Positions 8,269-16,716 of a DNA stretch of 64,000 nucleotides are shown here, piece by piece. Position numbers and translations under genes: made by a program. Each line of letters opens with the position of its first letter. The first letter of the stretch is position 1. The notes below the pieces were generated by a model. The model worked only from the letters and a program-made list of their open reading frames with translations. It had not been told where the DNA came from and made no database searches. Source of the stretch: Sphingobacteriaceae bacterium DW12 (GTDB taxonomy: Bacteria; Bacteroidota; Bacteroidia; Sphingobacteriales; Sphingobacteriaceae); contig JROE01000008.1 in assembly GCA_000783305.1 (NCBI GenBank), positions 294,204 to 358,203 on the forward strand, read 5' to 3'.

Positions 8269-9468
8269 TTATTTTAAATAATCTAGGCGCACGGTATAAT
8301 TTGTGGTATTGGGTAGTTTGATTCCTTTAGAGACTTCCTTTGTTTGTAGATTGTATTTCCACACGCGATGCTCATCATTCGAATCATCGATTGCTGCGTA
8401 GACATAGCGTCTATCGCTCCATACATTCTCTTTCTGCGTACCTTTATCTAATGGGAAAGGAATCTTCTCTATTTTGCCGGACTTTAAATCTACCAACCTG
8501 TATTCAAACTGATACACCGAGTGATAGTCAGAAAAGTCCTTAAATAATGTGCGTTGTTCGTTACGAATAACAGCTTTGCCATCCCCAGCATACCAAATAC
8601 CATAGGCATGATTACCTATTGATTCGGAAATATTAATCATGTAATCTTCATCGACGAGATGCTGGTCTTTCTTCTTTCTAAAAATGGCTGTAGGTCTCTT
8701 GATATTATTCCCCAAAGCTATCCCAGGGTTGGTCATAAAATAATAATCCCCTTGTTCGTCTTTAAAACTATAGGATTGTATAATATTGAAGCCTCCGGGA
8801 TAGGTTGAACGGACTTCTTTCTGGATATTTTTTAGTTGAAAATTATCGTAATTTATTGTTGCATAGTAGGTCGTGTCGGACGTTGTATGTCCATATTTTC
8901 CTTTTGATTTAAAAAAAGAATAAGCGAGCCATAAATCGTCTTTATCTAAATCTACAAGGCCAACATGCAAGGCCCAATATTGTTGGGTTGCAAAAGGTAG
9001 GACAATCGTTTCTTCCTTCACGATCTTCATCTCTTTTACGTTGATTTGATAGACTCGGGCTTGACTTTTTTTATCTGCTATTTCTTCCCGACTGACAGCT
9101 AGTAAATGTGTATCATCTTTCCAAGAGAAAGTTTCAAAATTAGGATTATTTAATTGTAAACTGTCTATCAGCACCAGTTCAGCACCTCGAACTTGATATT
9201 TGGTAAAAACATTTGTTCGACTGGACAATCGATAGAAAAAACCATTTTTTTGGATGTACTCTCTTTCTCGGATTCGGGAGGTAGACAGCGGAATTTGCAC
9301 GGAAGGGCTTTCATCTTCGTCCAAGTTTTGAACCAATAAGAAGCTAGTTGGACTCTCGTCTTTATTGAACAAACAAAGAACAAAATTTGGATCTATATTT
9401 TTTTCAGGGGTTTGGTTACAAGAAAAAAGAAAAGTCGAAATACAATATAATAATATTAATTTCCTCAT
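8269..9468 (-). CDS. Second DUF4374-like lipoprotein, next to the anti-sigma gene
   Basis: A 399-residue lipoprotein (lipobox FLFSC, Cys17) with a repetitive beta-strand body much like the XusB-like protein: a 'FETFSWKDDTHLLAVSREE' blade, a 'WALHVGLVDLDKDDLWLAYSF' blade and a final 'RYVYAAIDDSNDEHRVWKYN' blade. I read it as a divergent DUF4374 propeller paralogue; this is weaker than for the gene at 4471-5703. It is separated by only 8 nt from the FecR-like anti-sigma gene, so it belongs to the regulatory end of the locus. It could be a ligand sensor feeding the anti-sigma factor or a second substrate-binding lipoprotein (inference). The ATG at 9468 is supported by the signal sequence. Confidence 0.65.
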   Translation of the reverse strand: MRKLILLYCISTFLFSCNQTPEKNIDPNFVLCLFNKDESPTSFLLVQNLDEDESPSVQIPLSTSRIREREYIQKNGFFYRLSSRTNVFTKYQVRGAELVLIDSLQLNNPNFETFSWKDDTHLLAVSREEIADKKSQARVYQINVKEMKIVKEETIVLPFATQQYWALHVGLVDLDKDDLWLAYSFFKSKGKYGHTTSDTTYYATINYDNFQLKNIQKEVRSTYPGGFNIIQSYSFKDEQGDYYFMTNPGIALGNNIKRPTAIFRKKKDQHLVDEDYMINISESIGNHAYGIWYAGDGKAVIRNEQRTLFKDFSDYHSVYQFEYRLVDLKSGKIEKIPFPLDKGTQKENVWSDRRYVYAAIDDSNDEHRVWKYNLQTKEVSKGIKLPNTTNYTVRLDYLK

Positions 9469-9476
9469 CCGATGTG

Positions 9477-10097
9477 CTAAATATCTTGAAATTGGGCTAT
9501 GATTTTATTTTGCATACTAGATGGCAAGAAAGCCAAATCGCTTTTCTGAAACACGATAATTTTACCAAAATCAGGGGAATCGGAAACAAAATATTCTCGT
9601 CCAGCTTTAAAACTCAACGTATTGTGATCGGTGTCCAAGAGTTTAAAATCGCGCTTCGGTTTGATTATAAAATCTCCCGAAAAGCTCAGTTTATTATTGA
9701 TCAAATCAATACTTGCATTCGTATTACCACCTAAAATGACATCGTAGTGAGTTTCCGCAAAAAACTTGGATGTATCAAAAGATTTATTTGAAAAAGTAAG
9801 TGAATCTAGATTCTCGGATTTGAAATAGAAGAAAGAAAATCCAATTAAAAATAACACAGAGGCTACAGATAGATATTTCCACCACTTTGTTGCTTTAACC
9901 AATACGGTAGCCTGACTCACATCTTTCCATATCTCATCGCCAACCTCATCTTTGACAGGGATGGTATTATCCAAGCTTGCCCATGAATCGTCTTCTAGCC
10001 ATTTGTTGACCAATAGCTTTTCCTCCTCAGAGCATTGCTCTGACGCATATCTATTGAGCATCTCTGGATTAATATTCATTAAATAAAGTTGAGTCAT
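9477..10097 (-). CDS. Short FecR-like anti-sigma factor
   Basis: A 206-residue protein with the N-terminal motif of Bacteroidota anti-sigma factors (MLNRYASEQCSEEEKLLVNKWLED, residues 14-37), a single transmembrane segment (about 72-90, LSVASVLFLIGFSFFYF) and a short periplasmic part. The periplasmic part is only about 115 residues and lacks the long FecR beta-domain with C-terminal DUF4974 seen in the second anti-sigma factor of this window. By position it controls the adjacent ECF sigma factor at 10131-10667. An internal ATG at codon 8 (MNINPEML) is an equally good start. Its small sensor domain may need a partner such as the neighbouring lipoprotein. Confidence 0.7.
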   Translation of the reverse strand: MTQLYLMNINPEMLNRYASEQCSEEEKLLVNKWLEDDSWASLDNTIPVKDEVGDEIWKDVSQATVLVKATKWWKYLSVASVLFLIGFSFFYFKSENLDSLTFSNKSFDTSKFFAETHYDVILGGNTNASIDLINNKLSFSGDFIIKPKRDFKLLDTDHNTLSFKAGREYFVSDSPDFGKIIVFQKSDLAFLPSSMQNKIIAQFQDI

Positions 10098-10130
10098 TTC
10101 AAAAATACAAAAAACATAGCAATCCTAGTT

Positions 10131-10667
10131 TTATTTGGCAATATTTATATCGTGTAATTCGTCCACTCCGGACTTAATGATTGTCAAGGCTTTATGGATA
10201 TGATATTCAACTGCTCGCTCTGTAATAAGCAAATTTTTAGCAATTTCTTTGTTTGTTAAACCTTCTTCCCTACTCATTTTAAAAACATGCTTACACTGCT
10301 TGGGCAAAGTTTCGACAACAGCGTTCAATCGGTCTTGGAGCTCCTTGTAGTGTATTTGCTGGTCTTCATAATAATTGGGAACACGATGCAAAATCACATC
10401 ATGATGGCGTTGTTTGTTTCCTTTATTCCTCAGATATTCTAATGATTTAAATTTGGTCGAGCGGAGTAAGTAACGTTCTGCATCGTGAAGTTTCAACTCT
10501 TCTCGTCTTTCCCACAATGACTTGAACACTTCTTGAATAATCTCTTTTGCGTCATCTTCATGCTGTATGGTTTTTACTGCAAAAGCATACATGCGCTTCC
10601 AATATAATTGAAAGAGAAATTCAAATTGCTTTTTATCGATTTGTATGATATGTTGAGAACTTTCCAA
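10131..10667 (-). CDS. ECF sigma factor (FecI/RpoE-like) of the iron locus
   Basis: A 178-residue sigma-70 family protein. Region 2 spans about residues 17-85 (LYWKRMYAFAVKTIQHEDDAKEIIQEVFKSLW) and region 4 about 115-170 (VETLPKQCKHVFKMSREEGLTNKEIAKNLLITERAVEYHI). Region 3 is absent, as in all ECF factors. The frame begins with TTG at 10667 and there is no in-frame ATG until after region 2 has begun, so TTG is the probable start. It leads the operon ECF sigma, anti-sigma, DUF4374-like lipoprotein and probably directs transcription of the receptor genes downstream when iron or its chelator is sensed (inference from FecIR systems). Confidence 0.85.
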   Translation of the reverse strand: MESSQHIIQIDKKQFEFLFQLYWKRMYAFAVKTIQHEDDAKEIIQEVFKSLWERREELKLHDAERYLLRSTKFKSLEYLRNKGNKQRHHDVILHRVPNYYEDQQIHYKELQDRLNAVVETLPKQCKHVFKMSREEGLTNKEIAKNLLITERAVEYHIHKALTIIKSGVDELHDINIAK

Positions 10668-10674
10668 AACCGCA

Positions 10675-10692
10675 TAAATATAGCAATATTTA
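10675..10692. promoter_or_regulatory. Palindrome directly before the sigma factor start
   Basis: TAAATAT (10675-10681) and ATATTTA (10686-10692) are perfect complements 4 nt apart, beginning 8 nt upstream of the TTG start. In the mRNA it would form a small hairpin beside the start codon; in DNA it could be an operator. A Fur-like A/T-rich stretch (ATAATGGATAATG at 10705-10717) lies just beyond it. Confidence 0.35.
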
Positions 10693-10882
10693 GACTCATT
10701 ACAAATAATGGATAATGAATGGACAAACGGTAATCAAAAATCGTAAACAAATACTTTAATAATTTTATGTAGGATATCTACTTTTGCAGCACGTTCATGG
10801 TCTGTCAATACTTAATGGCATGAAAGGGCAAGTCCTCTATTTTAATAGAGTCAAACAATGTGCGATTTCGATTAATACAAGT

Positions 10883-12031
10883 CTACAAAATTTTCACCTG
10901 ATTGCCTCTTATGACAAGTCTTGAAGAAAACAGTAAATTGGGATCACGATAGGTATTAAAAGTCGCTTGAAGGATACTTTCTCTCCGCGTTAGCTTCCCA
11001 TTAAACAGAATTTCACCTCGTTGCTTTACCAATACGGGCTTGTCCAGATCTAATAACCTATCATTGAGATTGATATACAATTCAGTATACGTATTTTCAT
11101 GAATAGATATCTCATTTCCGTCGATAGAGACCACTGCTTTATCTCCAACTTTTGCCACTTTATCGCGTGCCTGTAACCAGTAGGCATGCGTATGCAACCT
11201 ATCATCCTGGATCCACACCACTTTATCAGGGAGTGGATTACGAACATACTGAGCCATCCAATCTACAGCAACTGTATCCCTTCTTTCCATCCAATGCGGC
11301 AAATCTGGATAGACGGTCACTTGATGTGTATAGGCTTTAGGATCAATCTTTTGTAAACTATCCAGCTTTACTCTCCATACTTCGGCCCATTTGTTCCGAT
11401 CATATGGGTTATCTTTACCTCCCATAAAAATAGCGAATGGGAGATTTCGGAGGTTTTCAGCTACGGCATCCCCTGGATGTCCGGCCATCATGGACGCAGC
11501 TGCCCAACGATCGGCCATACGGGGAGCAAGCTGATAGACCCCGTCTCCACCTGCCGAGTATCCCATGACGTATACTTTATTGAGATTGACATCATGCAAA
11601 ATCGCCATATAACGGATTAAAGAATCTAATATCTCATCTACGTGATTTTCGTGCCACAAATTCCAGGTGTTGGTCGGTGCCCGCAAAGCTACATAAACAC
11701 CTTCCTTTGGTGCATACAGATCAGCCTGATTGTGCCATTGTTGATCGTTGACTTCGGCAGGCGCATTGCCGCCACCGTGCAAAGAAATATAAAGGCTACG
11801 ACCGTCAATAGGCTTCCCACCAGATATGTGTCCTTTTATCTTGGCAAAAAAATCACCAGAACGTATACCTCGTTCTTCCCAAGCCTGATTTGCCTCTGGT
11901 TTGAGTTTTTGCAAATATTCAGTCCATAATTGGTCACCTATCTGAATGGCCTGTTCTTTACTCAATGGCTGCTGTGCAGCAACTGAAATCCAGATACAAA
12001 ATAAACAAATTGAAATAAGTATTCTTGTCAT
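10883..12031 (-). CDS. Secreted alpha/beta-hydrolase (esterase)
   Basis: A 382-residue protein with a signal peptide (MTRILISICLFCIWISVAAQ). The alpha/beta-hydrolase core has an oxyanion motif HGGG at 85-88, the nucleophile elbow GYSAGG with Ser159, and a probable acid and base at Asp207 (GGKDNPYD) and His246 (DLPHWM). The arrangement resembles PHB-depolymerase/feruloyl-type secreted esterases. The C-terminal 120 residues (from about 270) form a separate beta-rich segment of unknown role. The substrate is unknown. It follows no close neighbour on its strand and seems to be transcribed alone. Confidence 0.75.
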   Translation of the reverse strand: MTRILISICLFCIWISVAAQQPLSKEQAIQIGDQLWTEYLQKLKPEANQAWEERGIRSGDFFAKIKGHISGGKPIDGRSLYISLHGGGNAPAEVNDQQWHNQADLYAPKEGVYVALRAPTNTWNLWHENHVDEILDSLIRYMAILHDVNLNKVYVMGYSAGGDGVYQLAPRMADRWAAASMMAGHPGDAVAENLRNLPFAIFMGGKDNPYDRNKWAEVWRVKLDSLQKIDPKAYTHQVTVYPDLPHWMERRDTVAVDWMAQYVRNPLPDKVVWIQDDRLHTHAYWLQARDKVAKVGDKAVVSIDGNEISIHENTYTELYINLNDRLLDLDKPVLVKQRGEILFNGKLTRRESILQATFNTYRDPNLLFSSRLVIRGNQVKIL

Positions 12032-12254
12032 ACTTTTATGAAACTGGGTCTAAAAAGTCTCTTCTTCATTTCCGGTGTTCATTAAGCAAAAATGACAACT
12101 ACTATACGGATACCGATCATCATCTCTTTTAATAGAGAAGAAGACGGATCAAGATTTAACTCTCACAAAAATATAATATTTAAGCGACAGTTACATCGTC
12201 TGCTTAAGCCAATACCTGTTCCTTATTTCTATATAGGACTATTCGTTTTTAACA
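12032..12254 (-). other. Intergenic region upstream of the esterase
   Basis: The 223-nt gap contains CAAAAATA at 12166-12173, which on the minus strand reads TATTTTTG and fits the TAnnTTTG -7 pattern, but no TTG lies at the right distance, so the promoter is only a weak candidate. A partly paired TTAAGC...GCTTAA element lies at about 12180-12207. Confidence 0.25.
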
Positions 12255-12710
12255 CTAATTCGAGGTTTGACCAATCTCTAACCGATTAAATCTTCCATCA
12301 TGGTCTTGATGAAATTTAAAATAAACTAAGAAAGTCCCCCATTGTCCCGCGTAAAAATTTCCGTAGATATCCCTTCCTTCGTTTTCCACTTTTCGAATGT
12401 CCAGGAATTTTTCCTTCTTATCGAAAGCATTGTCAAAGAACGATTTAAAGTTCATTTCCCGACCATCGTCAGAAAACTGGGCATTGTCGGTGAAATAAGA
12501 ATACCAAGCTTTTTTGTCGTTCGATTGTAGTGCCTCAATGGCTTTTTTCACCTTTAGGTTTGATATTTTCGATAAATCCATTTTGCTTTCTGTTTTTAGA
12601 TTATTGACTCCAGATCGGTTGTTGATTAGCCTTTGCGCCACGATGTTCTGTGTTGTGCCGAATGTAATCAAAAGTATCATGATTAGCATTGGCTTATTGG
12701 CCCTTATCAT
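12255..12710 (-). CDS. Secreted NTF2/SnoaL-like protein
   Basis: A 151-residue product with an N-terminal export signal (MLIMILLITFGTTQNIVAQ, residues 8-26). The body of about 110 residues looks like an NTF2-like cone: a helix (KVKKAIEALQSNDKKAWYSYFTDNAQF) followed by strands ending GTFLVYFKFHQDHDGRFNRLEIG. SnoaL/NTF2-like proteins can be small ligand-binding proteins or enzymes, and nothing here specifies an activity. The gene lies 83 nt from the end of the bestrophin gene and may be part of the same transcript. Confidence 0.6.
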   Translation of the reverse strand: MIRANKPMLIMILLITFGTTQNIVAQRLINNRSGVNNLKTESKMDLSKISNLKVKKAIEALQSNDKKAWYSYFTDNAQFSDDGREMNFKSFFDNAFDKKEKFLDIRKVENEGRDIYGNFYAGQWGTFLVYFKFHQDHDGRFNRLEIGQTSN

Positions 12711-12793
12711 AGTCTTGCATTAAATTTAACATTCTACTTTCTTAAAGCTCGTATCCTTTCCGGTGATACTGGAAAGATATTATTTGTTCATAG

Positions 12794-13810
12794 CTACATT
12801 AAAATATTATTTTGAGGTTGAATAGCAGGTGGTAAATCTTTCTCACCCAGCATTTCCCTTAAATCAATTTCGATATTACGGCTTATTTGGGTTATTGGAA
12901 TGTCGTTAGCATTACCCTCAAAAGGATTTTGGGTACTTTCGCCTATTTGCTCCAATACCAAAAATACCCAACCGACCAACACACTCAACGGAACACTCAT
13001 CCAAATAAACCATTCACCAAATGTTTCAGTATGTTTGGACAGCTCCCCAATAAACCCAAAGGGTATCAGAAAGCAAAGCAGGCTAGTAAAATAGAGATTG
13101 ATACTCGAAAACTGCCTGGGATAGGGGAAGTTTTTGATACGTTCGCACTTACCTTGTTGATCATACAAATCTTTCAATTGGTTTTCTAATGTTATATAAT
13201 TGAAGTCCGTGATGACTCCTTGGATATTGAGTTCCTTAAACTGCAAAGATTGACGTGCTAATAGCTGGGTGGCTCTGTTTTTGGTGGAAAGAATTTCCTG
13301 TCTCTCATCGTTGGACAGAAAGGGCATTAACTCACGCTCTAGATCGCTTTCCCATTCTGGGACCTGGTAGTACTTTAGATACTCACGGTTGTAATTTTTG
13401 GTTTTGACATTCTCCCAACTTTTAACTTCCCGCAATTGGAAACGTAGGGCTGTGAGCCACGCAAAATGTCGATAAATAATCTCGCTATGCAATGCTGCGG
13501 CGATTGCAGAATCGTCTACCCGCACAAAATCTCGTACCATTACTCCAAAGGTACGACTGCTGTTAATGATTGCTCCATAAATCTGTCTTGCTTCCCAAGT
13601 CCGATTATAGGTCTGTGTATTCTTAAACCCCGAAATGAAAGCAGCAGCTGTACCTATCAAAGCGACGGGAACCCAAGGAATAGCTAACCAGTTCCAGCCA
13701 AAAAAATAAACCAATGCCGTAGGTACAATACTTAGTAAAAGCATCGTATAAATCTTCTTCCGTGTCCATGGAATGAAATGCTGTATTTTATAATGACTTG
13801 CCGTATTCAT
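12794..13810 (-). CDS. Bestrophin-family anion channel
   Basis: A 338-residue membrane protein of the bestrophin/UPF0187 family. It has the conserved N-terminal RKKIYTML...WLAIPWVP region, the segment FISGFKNTQTYNRTWEARQIYGAIINSSRTF (residues about 59-89) that is typical of the family, and late TM helices (LYFTSLLCFLIPFGFIGEL, WFIWMSVPLSVLVGWVFLVLEQIGE) followed by the signature NPFEGNANDIPI. Bacterial members form pentameric channels. It starts 1 nt after the end of the small membrane protein gene at 13812-14162, so the two are co-transcribed and probably translationally coupled. Confidence 0.9.
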   Translation of the reverse strand: MNTASHYKIQHFIPWTRKKIYTMLLLSIVPTALVYFFGWNWLAIPWVPVALIGTAAAFISGFKNTQTYNRTWEARQIYGAIINSSRTFGVMVRDFVRVDDSAIAAALHSEIIYRHFAWLTALRFQLREVKSWENVKTKNYNREYLKYYQVPEWESDLERELMPFLSNDERQEILSTKNRATQLLARQSLQFKELNIQGVITDFNYITLENQLKDLYDQQGKCERIKNFPYPRQFSSINLYFTSLLCFLIPFGFIGELSKHTETFGEWFIWMSVPLSVLVGWVFLVLEQIGESTQNPFEGNANDIPITQISRNIEIDLREMLGEKDLPPAIQPQNNILM

Positions 13811-13811
13811 G

Positions 13812-14162
13812 CTAAGGGTTTTTCAACGGATGTTGCAAATAAACAATAACCAGATTTAGCAATAGAAAGGGGACCTCTATTGCCGCCCCCTTTAAATCTC
13901 TATGTAGGAGTTGTAAACACATAATCATCAATATCCCGATGGCCATGAGTAAATTTCCCCAAACAAATGTCTTAGGGAATAAAATCAGGAGAGAGGCCAA
14001 TAAGGTCACAACACCATTAAAGATTACAGCATTTTTACTAAAATTCCATTTTCCGAACATTTCTAGCATTTCGGGTTTAGCGGTTAACATATTCCAGCCA
14101 TGCTTTGTCCCCATAAAAACGGCAAAGAGAATCAGGATCGAATTGATGATTTTTACTATCAT
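13812..14162 (-). CDS. Small DoxX-like membrane protein
   Basis: A 116-residue protein with four hydrophobic segments (about 5-20, 44-62, 66-84 and 95-110). The pattern, with a 'GWNMLTAKPEMLEMFGKWNFSKN' amphipathic stretch between the first two, resembles DoxX/DoxD-like proteins. The function is unknown. It is tightly linked to the bestrophin gene downstream. An inverted repeat AAACAGA/TCTGTTT (14184-14190 and 14203-14209) lies 22 nt upstream of the start and may be a regulatory site. Confidence 0.65.
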   Translation of the reverse strand: MIVKIINSILILFAVFMGTKHGWNMLTAKPEMLEMFGKWNFSKNAVIFNGVVTLLASLLILFPKTFVWGNLLMAIGILMIMCLQLLHRDLKGAAIEVPFLLLNLVIVYLQHPLKNP

Positions 14163-14419
14163 AATTTTTAGATTTTAAATATGAAACAGACATATGCTAT
14201 CATCTGTTTGCAAAAAATATCATAATCTCTTTATATTTGATGATTCGAATTTGACAAGAAAATCTGACAATAGTATGGTGAACTTTTCGGAACCTAAGAA
14301 AACGTCTTAGAGGATACTAATGGATATATAGTGACACCTATTATCTACGTCAACATACGTAAGCGCAGTACGTCCGAAAATCCACCTCGTGAGATGTTCA
14401 CTCGATTCAAAACAAGCGT

Positions 14420-15352
14420 CTAGTTACTGGAAAATAGGCCGCTACCCTTCATCCAATTGAGTAATCGATCAAACCACACATCGTTTATTCTGCTACTATC
14501 TAACCCATACCCATGCCCGCCTGTGGCGTAGATATGAGCCTCATTCTTTACTCCGAATTTATTTAAAGCTCTCATATAGCCAAAGGCATTTTCGACCGGC
14601 ACCACCTTATCATCATTGGAATGAACGAGAAATGTAATGGGTGTTTGGGCAGTGACCTGCTTTTCATTTGAATATAAATCAATTAATTCGGGAGTAGCTT
14701 CCTGTCCAATCAGATTATTTCGGGAACCTATATGCGTAAACTCGCCAAAAGTAATCACAGGATACATCAAAATGGAAAAATCAGGGCGAAGACTTGTGTT
14801 ATTTTTATTTGGAATGGTATGTCGTGTAAAGTGTGTAGAGGCTGTGGAAGCAAGATGTCCCCCAGCGGAGAATCCCATGATACCAATTTTGTTTGGATTT
14901 ATCCCATATTTCAACGCGTTCTCCCGAACATATTGTATAGCGCGCTGCGCATCCTGCAAGGGACCGATTTTCTTGTCCTCCATGATCTCCTCATTAGGCA
15001 AACGATACTTTAATACAAATGCAGAAATACCCTTTTTCGCAAATTCAGCTGCCACATCATAGCCCTCATGGCTAACGGCTAATCCTCCATACCCACCGCC
15101 TGGACATATGATTACAGCAACATCGGTCTTAGCGGAGGCAGCGGGTTGGAAATAATTAAGTGTGGGTTTTGAAACTTTTGTTATCCATAGAAACGGATGT
15201 ACGTCTACAACGGTCTCTGTTTTCTCTTTATAGGTTTGTGATATTTTTTGTCCGGGAATATGGACATACAGCTCCACTTCTTCACCTTGTTGAGCCAGAC
15301 ATACTAAATTGGTAAGTACTGTAAAAAGCAATACGGTTATTTTTCTCATCAT
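14420..15352 (-). CDS. Secreted alpha/beta-hydrolase, BD-FAE/acetyl-xylan-esterase type
   Basis: A 310-residue protein with a signal peptide (residues 1-20, ending CLAQ). The HGG-type motif is CPGGGYGG (83-90), the nucleophile elbow GFSAGG has Ser162, and Asp247/248 (HSNDDKVVP) and His280 (GGHGYG) complete the triad. This layout is typical of BD-FAE-like carbohydrate esterases that remove acetyl or feruloyl groups from plant glycans. It lies next to the AraC regulator and the GH78 locus, so it probably deacylates the same glycan. A promoter-like element lies about 105 nt upstream. ATG codons 1 and 2 are both possible starts. Confidence 0.75.
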   Translation of the reverse strand: MMRKITVLLFTVLTNLVCLAQQGEEVELYVHIPGQKISQTYKEKTETVVDVHPFLWITKVSKPTLNYFQPAASAKTDVAVIICPGGGYGGLAVSHEGYDVAAEFAKKGISAFVLKYRLPNEEIMEDKKIGPLQDAQRAIQYVRENALKYGINPNKIGIMGFSAGGHLASTASTHFTRHTIPNKNNTSLRPDFSILMYPVITFGEFTHIGSRNNLIGQEATPELIDLYSNEKQVTAQTPITFLVHSNDDKVVPVENAFGYMRALNKFGVKNEAHIYATGGHGYGLDSSRINDVWFDRLLNWMKGSGLFSSN

Positions 15353-15666
15353 TAGGTTTTATTATTTCGAATTAAAAAAGGTAAAGGTACCTTATCATAT
15401 GAAAATCCCACATGTCAACTGAATTGGAAAAACCATCCAGCGCAATTATCGTTCACCAAATGTATCGAAATAAAATGACGTTCTACCAAGAAATACAACC
15501 CATCCTGCTCTTACCGGTCGTGAAAATAATACCATACTGTCTTTAATAATTAGAACTGTGACGAGTCTTCCCAATGAAGGTATTGAGGTTACTACAACCC
15601 GTATTTTCTGCCAACGCATGAAAATTAGTAGCTTTTCTAAATTCAATACTGAAAGCTACACGACTA
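15353..15666 (-). other. Intergenic region between the esterase and araC
   Basis: The 314-nt stretch holds short open frames on the minus strand without recognisable domains, probably chance. The one notable element is a predicted promoter at 15457-15489 for the esterase gene. Confidence 0.4.
15457..15489 (-). promoter_or_regulatory. Predicted promoter of the BD-FAE-like esterase
   Basis: On the minus strand TTG (15489-15487), 22 nt, then TACATTTG (15464-15457) fits the Bacteroidota pattern with a slightly long spacer. It would give a leader of about 100 nt. Confidence 0.4.
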
Positions 15667-16542
15667 TCATCCGCGCAGATTCTTTGGAGAAAGCCCAAAC
15701 TTCTTTTTGAAAAGCCTCGAAAAATAGAATGGAGAATCAAAACCTGTTTGATACCCCACTTCAGTGATTGAGAGTCGCGTGGTCCTTAACAGTTCTTGCG
15801 CTTTGTCAAGACGAAGATCAAGGTGATATTGATTTGGAGATTTACCCGTGAGCCGTTTAAAAGATTTTCGGAATTTCGAATAACTAATGGGGAATTCCGC
15901 AACCAAATCTTCCATGTTGATTGGATTCGCTAATTCGTTCTGAAACTTGAATATGGCTTTGGATACCCAAATGGTTTCGGGATCACTATCTGTCTTTTCG
16001 GTTAGATTGATTCGATTAAGTAATCCAATAATCTGTAGTGTGGTGCCTGAAATGACTTGTTGATAACCGATTTGGGCCTGAGAAACTGCTCCCAATAACT
16101 GGGTCAACGCCCCCATGACATCTTTACTCAGCCCCGTCTTAATGAATGGGGACTCAGGATTGAAAAGGCGACTCATGATATGTTGGGGATAATTGCCATT
16201 AAAGCCCACCCAATATTCTTCCCATCCAAATGCAGGATCAGGTTTATACCGGTGCCAAATACCTGGAAATAAAAGAAAACACATACCGGGTTCCATGACT
16301 TGAGGCGAAGTATTAGCGGATTCAAATACCCCACGCCCAGCCGTGATAAAGACGATGTAATATCCATCAAGGATACGACCGTTATTCCAAGAAAAGACAT
16401 GGTCTGCAGGATGTTGGTCAACATCTGGATAGTGGGTATACTTGTCAATTTTACTATACCCTACCGTGGTCACATAAAAACCCAAATCACGATCAATATC
16501 GCGTATATGCAGGTATTTGTGGTAATTGGTCATAATGAGCAT
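15667..16542 (-). CDS. AraC-family transcriptional regulator with cupin sensor
   Basis: A 291-residue regulator with an N-terminal cupin-type sensor (about residues 30-130, including GYYIVFITAGRGVFE and MCFLLFPGIWHRYKP) and a C-terminal pair of helix-turn-helix motifs (about 195-290, INMEDLVAEFPISYSKFRKSFKRLTGKSP and LSITEVGYQTGFDSPFYFSRLFKKKFG). Such regulators bind a sugar in the cupin and switch carbohydrate genes. It is divergent from the PhyH-isomerase-SusCD-GH78 operon, which it likely controls. A promoter with a palindrome inside its spacer lies at 16559-16589, only 17 nt from the first ATG, so the internal ATG at 16533 (MTNYHKYL) may be the real start. Confidence 0.85.
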   Translation of the reverse strand: MLIMTNYHKYLHIRDIDRDLGFYVTTVGYSKIDKYTHYPDVDQHPADHVFSWNNGRILDGYYIVFITAGRGVFESANTSPQVMEPGMCFLLFPGIWHRYKPDPAFGWEEYWVGFNGNYPQHIMSRLFNPESPFIKTGLSKDVMGALTQLLGAVSQAQIGYQQVISGTTLQIIGLLNRINLTEKTDSDPETIWVSKAIFKFQNELANPINMEDLVAEFPISYSKFRKSFKRLTGKSPNQYHLDLRLDKAQELLRTTRLSITEVGYQTGFDSPFYFSRLFKKKFGLSPKNLRG

Positions 16543-16558
16543 GTATGAGTCAGCATAT

Positions 16559-16589
16559 CAAACATACCAAATCCAATAGGATTTATCAA
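16559..16589 (-). promoter_or_regulatory. Predicted araC promoter with palindrome in the spacer
   Basis: On the minus strand TTG (16589-16587), 20 nt, then TATGTTTG (16566-16559) is a good Bacteroidota promoter. The palindrome AAATCC-AATA-GGATTT at 16569-16584 fills the spacer and is a candidate operator, possibly for autoregulation (inference). Confidence 0.6.
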
Positions 16590-16716
16590 GATAAAATCTA
16601 CACATTGAAATATTTAAAAATATCAAAAAGTGCAAAAAAAACATCAGAATCAGTCATTTTATCTATCAGGTATAAGACGATATTTGTAATACTGATTTAC
16701 CAATTATAAGTGCATT

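Noticed and set aside
10779..10786. TACTTTTG on the plus strand, a -7-like box
   Set aside because: No TTG at a suitable distance and no plus-strand gene downstream.
10835..12137. Near-identical short palindromes CTCTATTTTAATAGAG (10835-10850) and CTCTTTTAATAGAG (12124-12137) on either side of the secreted esterase gene
   Set aside because: They look like flanking repeats of a mobile unit, but they are short, A/T-rich and inexact, with no transposase or target duplication.
15446..15740. Two overlapping minus-strand frames of about 65 codons between the esterase and araC
   Set aside because: No recognisable domain, both partly overlap each other or araC, and a predicted promoter lies inside; judged chance frames.
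16679..16686. GATATTTG upstream of the PhyH gene as a promoter
   Set aside because: One mismatch to TAnnTTTG and no -33 element; too weak to list.
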